From Halorhabdus rudnickae (GTDB lineage: Archaea > Halobacteriota > Halobacteria > Halobacteriales > Haloarculaceae): a stretch of DNA of 64,000 bases. The translations under genes were made by a program, and so were the position numbers. The notes beneath the pieces are model-generated. The model was not told the origin of the DNA. It did no database searches and saw only the letters and a program-made list of their open reading frames with translations. The DNA lies in assembly GCF_900880625.1 (NCBI RefSeq), contig NZ_CAAHFB010000002.1, positions 1 through 64,000 on the forward strand. Reading direction: 5' to 3'. Shown one piece after another: positions 60,633 to 64,000 of the stretch; positions within the stretch are counted from its first letter, which is position 1; each line of letters starts with the position of its first letter.

Positions 60633-60826
60633 CGAATACAATCCAACAAGAGGTTCGCCCCACTTCACTTTTAGCGAGACAATTCATGAAAGCGTGGCGG
60701 CATCCGCGGTGATACGAGAGGAGGGACAGTACTCGGAAGCAGTCATCTTTCAAGGCTGGCGGAGACAACGATCCGGCAACGGTTGTACGGACTTTTTAAG
60801 TTCGCCGGTTCCAAATCCACCGTTGA

Positions 60827-62554
60827 ATGCCGGACGGCGAGAAAATTTATTCGGTCGACAGGGTTGCCGGGGGATTCCGGAGGAGTGGGTATTCGATATT
60901 TGAGGACAACCGCGAGAAAGACATTGTGCTGTGGCAGCCCGGGACAGTCGTCGAAAACATCCGGTCGCTACCCAGACCAAAGGGGGCAAAACAGAGGGCG
61001 GAGTCGTTCCTAAGTCTGGCTGGCGACTCCGACCTCGCGGTTGCCCCCGAGTGGAGTTACAGCGTGGAGTGGGTGTGCGAGCACGACGAACTGTTCGCCG
61101 ACGAGAGCCCATTGTTCGTCCTCGGCTGTCGCCCGGTGGAGATCGAAACGATGCAAGAGACAGTTACGGACCTCCGCGAAGACTTCCGCGTGATCGGGGA
61201 AGACGTCCCAAACGACCACAACAAAGAATTCGTCACCCCGACAATCGTCCCGCTGCGAGCGGACGCACTGGCCGACATCGACAAGCCGACAGTCGTGATC
61301 CAATATAAGACCCACCCGATGAGTGAGGGGGCGAACCCGAACGAAGCCGACAACCTCGCGACGGGCGACCAGATACACCATATCGGGCCATCAAGCGGAA
61401 CCGGAATCGTCGTCTGGACTTGTTCGGACCTACTGGACGAGGACCTCCAGGATCAAGTTGTCACCTACGCCCGGAGAGGGAACGTCGTCGTTCACCCACA
61501 GTGTAACCCGAAGCCGTTTCACTCCGAGTGGACTGACTTCCGCTCACGCATCTTCAGTAATAGGAATGACGTGACGTACGTTTGTGCCAACTGGGGTGCT
61601 ATCCCTGGAGTGAGCGGAGAGGATGTACTGTGGGGGTACTCTGGCGTGTACACGAAGGCGAGAAAATGGTCATCCCTCGAGAACTACAACAGTACATACA
61701 ACAACAGTGGCCTACAGGGTGTGAGCCCGTCTTATTGCGCTGAGTACGTCTGGACACTGGTCGACGACGGGGTGAGTAGACTGCGTGTGCGACGCAAGGG
61801 GAATGGTCCCGCCCCGGCACAGGGACTTAGACCGGAACCACAGATCCTAAGTACACGTGTCTGGGGCGATTCCACGTATGACAAATCGCCGGAAGGGATA
61901 AACGAATGCGGATGTGGGGTTTGCGATGACTGCGACTGCCAAATGTGCTCAAACTGCAGGCGTGTGGAAAGGCAGAGTCGACTTCCCGACAAGCCTCGTG
62001 ACGCGGAGCTAGTCACTGCGGTCACACTTTGGCGCCTCGAAGTAGACGAGATGGACGGTCTCGATACAAGATGGGACGTGCCGCTGGCGGCACTCAAGAA
62101 TCTCCGGGGGAACAGAGATGAGGAACTGGGGCACTCGTTCGCGGTTCACGAACACCGCCGCGGCAACAGTGTGGAAAAGAACTCGAAACGACTCATTGAG
62201 ACGTTCCAAGCAGCCAGCAACGGATATGATCGTTCCATTGATCCAGCAGACCAATGTGGACCATTAGATATCCCGATTAATGCCACCGACAACGGTGAAC
62301 GTGGCGTCGATATTTCGCTCTCGCGACTTGACGATCCGACAGCTGGGGCACGCCGACAACGTCTCACTGACATCGCTAAGTTAAGAATTAGTCAAGAGAA
62401 GAGGAGTTTCAAACCGCTTGTTTTGATGGTATCGGCCACTGAAACTCAACTGAAAGGAATAGACGGACTAGAGGACGTGACAAATGGCAAAGTTGAACCA
62501 GAAGACGTCACTGCGAATGGTTCGCAGGTCGAATTTGTAGAGGTGAATCGATGA
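60827..62554 (+). CDS. Nitrilase-fold (carbon-nitrogen hydrolase-like) protein, putative defence effector
   Basis: 575 residues. Residues about 65 to 270 follow the nitrilase pattern: Glu in LAVAPEWSYSVEW, Lys in VVIQYKTHPMSEG and Cys in GIVVWTCSDLLDEDLQDQVVTYARRGNVVVHPQCNP, then VTYVCANWG, giving a possible Glu-Lys-Cys triad. A Cys-rich knot (about 363 to 381: CGCGVCDDCDCQMCSNC) probably binds zinc, followed by an unrecognised region. It is coupled by ATGA overlap to an SMC-like ATPase gene and divergent from the AddAB-like unit. Nitrilase domains occur in the DRT1 anti-phage reverse transcriptase system, but no reverse transcriptase is present. Confidence 0.6.
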   Translation: MPDGEKIYSVDRVAGGFRRSGYSIFEDNREKDIVLWQPGTVVENIRSLPRPKGAKQRAESFLSLAGDSDLAVAPEWSYSVEWVCEHDELFADESPLFVLGCRPVEIETMQETVTDLREDFRVIGEDVPNDHNKEFVTPTIVPLRADALADIDKPTVVIQYKTHPMSEGANPNEADNLATGDQIHHIGPSSGTGIVVWTCSDLLDEDLQDQVVTYARRGNVVVHPQCNPKPFHSEWTDFRSRIFSNRNDVTYVCANWGAIPGVSGEDVLWGYSGVYTKARKWSSLENYNSTYNNSGLQGVSPSYCAEYVWTLVDDGVSRLRVRRKGNGPAPAQGLRPEPQILSTRVWGDSTYDKSPEGINECGCGVCDDCDCQMCSNCRRVERQSRLPDKPRDAELVTAVTLWRLEVDEMDGLDTRWDVPLAALKNLRGNRDEELGHSFAVHEHRRGNSVEKNSKRLIETFQAASNGYDRSIDPADQCGPLDIPINATDNGERGVDISLSRLDDPTAGARRQRLTDIAKLRISQEKRSFKPLVLMVSATETQLKGIDGLEDVTNGKVEPEDVTANGSQVEFVEVNR

Positions 62555-64000
62555 CCGATGTCCCTGCGGAGCTGGGAGAGATTGGAGAAGTAACCCCAGT
62601 CCACCCAACGAAAGACAGCGATGGCGAGCCAAAACGTGCTGAGAGCACGGACTCGCTGTACCGGATAGAACGGACTCGCGAAAAGGGGTTCGATGATGAG
62701 GTGTTTTTCGTCCGGCTGCTGGGGAGTAGCGATCACGACTGGGAGGCGCTACTGGAGACCGACACCCGACAGCTCGAACTGGAGTTCTACGACGACGACA
62801 CGCCGAACCAGTGGAATATTCAGCTATTTTGGGCTTACGAAGACGAGAGTGAGCCAGACGACAAGATTCGTCGCGAACTCGAAAAAGAGACGAAGTTCGC
62901 AATCCGGCGGTGTGTTCCTCGCGAGTCGCTAGGGCAGTTCCTCCGCCCGTTGGAACGCAGCCGCAAGACGCTGTCCGAAGTAAATGCCGAGTTCGGGCGC
63001 GACACGCTTGTCGAGCGGGTAACAGGTAACGGTTTGGGATTCCTGTTCGATCAGAGTAGCAACCGCGACCAGAAGTTAAACCGACTACTGGAGATAGATG
63101 TAGATGATTCCGGTGGCGCTCGCGGCCGGTCGTCGCCGACGACCAATGACCGCCCACCAGCCGTCGAAACTGTCGAACTAGGAGACTTCCGAAAGGGCGC
63201 ATCCAGAAGGCACCTCGACACGTCACAGTTCACACTCCTGTACGGCCGTAACGGGACCGGAAAGACGAGTATCCTCGACGGGATCACGATGGGACTCGTC
63301 GGCCAGACCCGACGTGACGACGACCGTGTCTACTCCTACGACGGTCTGGGTGTCACACTGGAGGGCGATGACGAACCGCTGCCTACGGACTCGAAGTCGA
63401 TCAACGACAGAATTGCCGACTGGTTCGGATTCCGGCCGCAGGGGCGAGCGAGACGGCACGTCGAGTTCTACCGGGTCAACTACCACGAGGCCGGCGAGAC
63501 GACACGACTGCTTGAACCATCGACCGACTTGGAGATCGAGCGGGTATTCAAGAACTTTCTCTACGGCGAAGACCTCGCGTACGCCACGAAAGAGAAGGAC
63601 AAACTTCTAGACCTGCTTGATGGAAAGGTCAAAGATGCAAAAGAGAATATCGAGAAGTTCAAATCGGATCGAGAGGAGCTCATAGATCGACGAAACAAGG
63701 TGAAAGAAGCACTCTCAACGCTCGGAAGCGCCCGACGTGACCTTTCGCCGGCTGCATCTGCGCTCGTGGAGAACGACGATTCGAGAGACGGAGAAGAATG
63801 GAAAGACGAGGAGCCGCCACATGAACAGATCTCACGGTGGCGAGACTGGATGCGACGGTTCGGACGACTTGAGATGGCACTTGACGCCACGATATCAGAC
63901 TTGACCTGGGAAACTGCCCGCGACCTGCGGTCGGAGCTTCACAACGAGATTGACATCCTTGAGCAGGGCAAGAGAGACCTCAAGGATCTTCGGGAGCTGA
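62551..64000 (+). CDS. SMC/RecF-type ATPase, 3' end cut by window
   Basis: The frame is open from ATG at 62551 to the window end (483 codons visible). After an N-terminal 200-residue region of unknown fold comes an ABC-type ATPase head: LLYGRNGTGKTSILDGI (Walker A) within a RecF/SMC-like fold, then GLVGQTRRDDDRVYSYDG, and from about residue 330 a long coiled coil (KEKDKLLDLLDGKVKDAKENIEKFKSDREELIDRRNKVKEAL). The signature motif and Walker B should lie beyond the window. Coupled to the nitrilase-fold gene by an ATGA overlap. The family is not a close match to any defence SMC I can name. Confidence 0.7.
   Translation, partial: MTDVPAELGEIGEVTPVHPTKDSDGEPKRAESTDSLYRIERTREKGFDDEVFFVRLLGSSDHDWEALLETDTRQLELEFYDDDTPNQWNIQLFWAYEDESEPDDKIRRELEKETKFAIRRCVPRESLGQFLRPLERSRKTLSEVNAEFGRDTLVERVTGNGLGFLFDQSSNRDQKLNRLLEIDVDDSGGARGRSSPTTNDRPPAVETVELGDFRKGASRRHLDTSQFTLLYGRNGTGKTSILDGITMGLVGQTRRDDDRVYSYDGLGVTLEGDDEPLPTDSKSINDRIADWFGFRPQGRARRHVEFYRVNYHEAGETTRLLEPSTDLEIERVFKNFLYGEDLAYATKEKDKLLDLLDGKVKDAKENIEKFKSDREELIDRRNKVKEALSTLGSARRDLSPAASALVENDDSRDGEEWKDEEPPHEQISRWRDWMRRFGRLEMALDATISDLTWETARDLRSELHNEIDILEQGKRDLKDLREL

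Overview
The window is DNA from a haloarchaeon (class Halobacteria). The proteins are strongly acidic and Asp/Glu-rich, GC content is high, many genes overlap by 1 to 11 bases, and several protein types are typical of this class: Tat lipoproteins with a halocyanin-like domain, haloarchaeal PAS/GAF histidine kinases, HxlR and small winged-helix regulators, and an IS200/IS605 element with TnpB. I cannot name the genus. No rRNA, tRNA or CRISPR array was recognised.

Region 1 (1 to about 8.7 kb) is core-like metabolism and redox: a flavin disulfide reductase cut by the window edge, a peroxiredoxin-like protein, a thioredoxin-reductase-like flavoprotein, serine acetyltransferase, a patatin next to a 3-hydroxybutyrate dehydrogenase (probably polyhydroxyalkanoate mobilisation), a TauE/SafE permease, a CMD-family protein, a stand-alone NAD(P)HX epimerase and a cupin with a zinc ribbon. 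An intact tnpA-tnpB insertion sequence with terminal hairpins follows (8.8 to 10.64 kb).

Region 2 (10.6 to 43.8 kb) is an accessory redox, sulfur and metal region. It holds three regulators that join a desulforedoxin-like Cys knuckle to a winged helix, a mercuric reductase with a divergent HxlR regulator, a DsbA/FrnE protein, a sulfonate/nitrate-type ABC transporter, a second TauE/SafE protein, a Rieske-ThDP enzyme fusion, DUF3179 proteins, a blue-copper lipoprotein with a large unknown C-terminal domain, two sensor kinases, a dihydrofolate reductase and an MFS carrier. It also carries many decaying copies of neighbouring gene types: the merA tail, the HxlR regulator, nnrE, DUF3179, two glutaredoxins, a TauE start, a glutamate synthase tail and possibly a molybdopterin-domain relic. 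This points to past duplication and recombination.

Region 3 (43.8 to 64 kb) is a defence and plasmid-maintenance island: a possible toxin-antitoxin pair with palindromic operators, a PIN-domain pair, a divergent short Argonaute operon with a nuclease-APAZ partner (SPARDA-like), a broken exonuclease gene, a ParA plus ParB-like partition pair with long arrays of 9-base-phased TTCGTT repeats, an AbiE-like nucleotidyltransferase pair, a large AddAB-type helicase-nuclease, and at the right edge a translationally coupled nitrilase-fold gene plus an SMC/RecF-type ATPase. That last pair is the best candidate for an undescribed system. The partition genes suggest that part of the window is, or came from, a plasmid.
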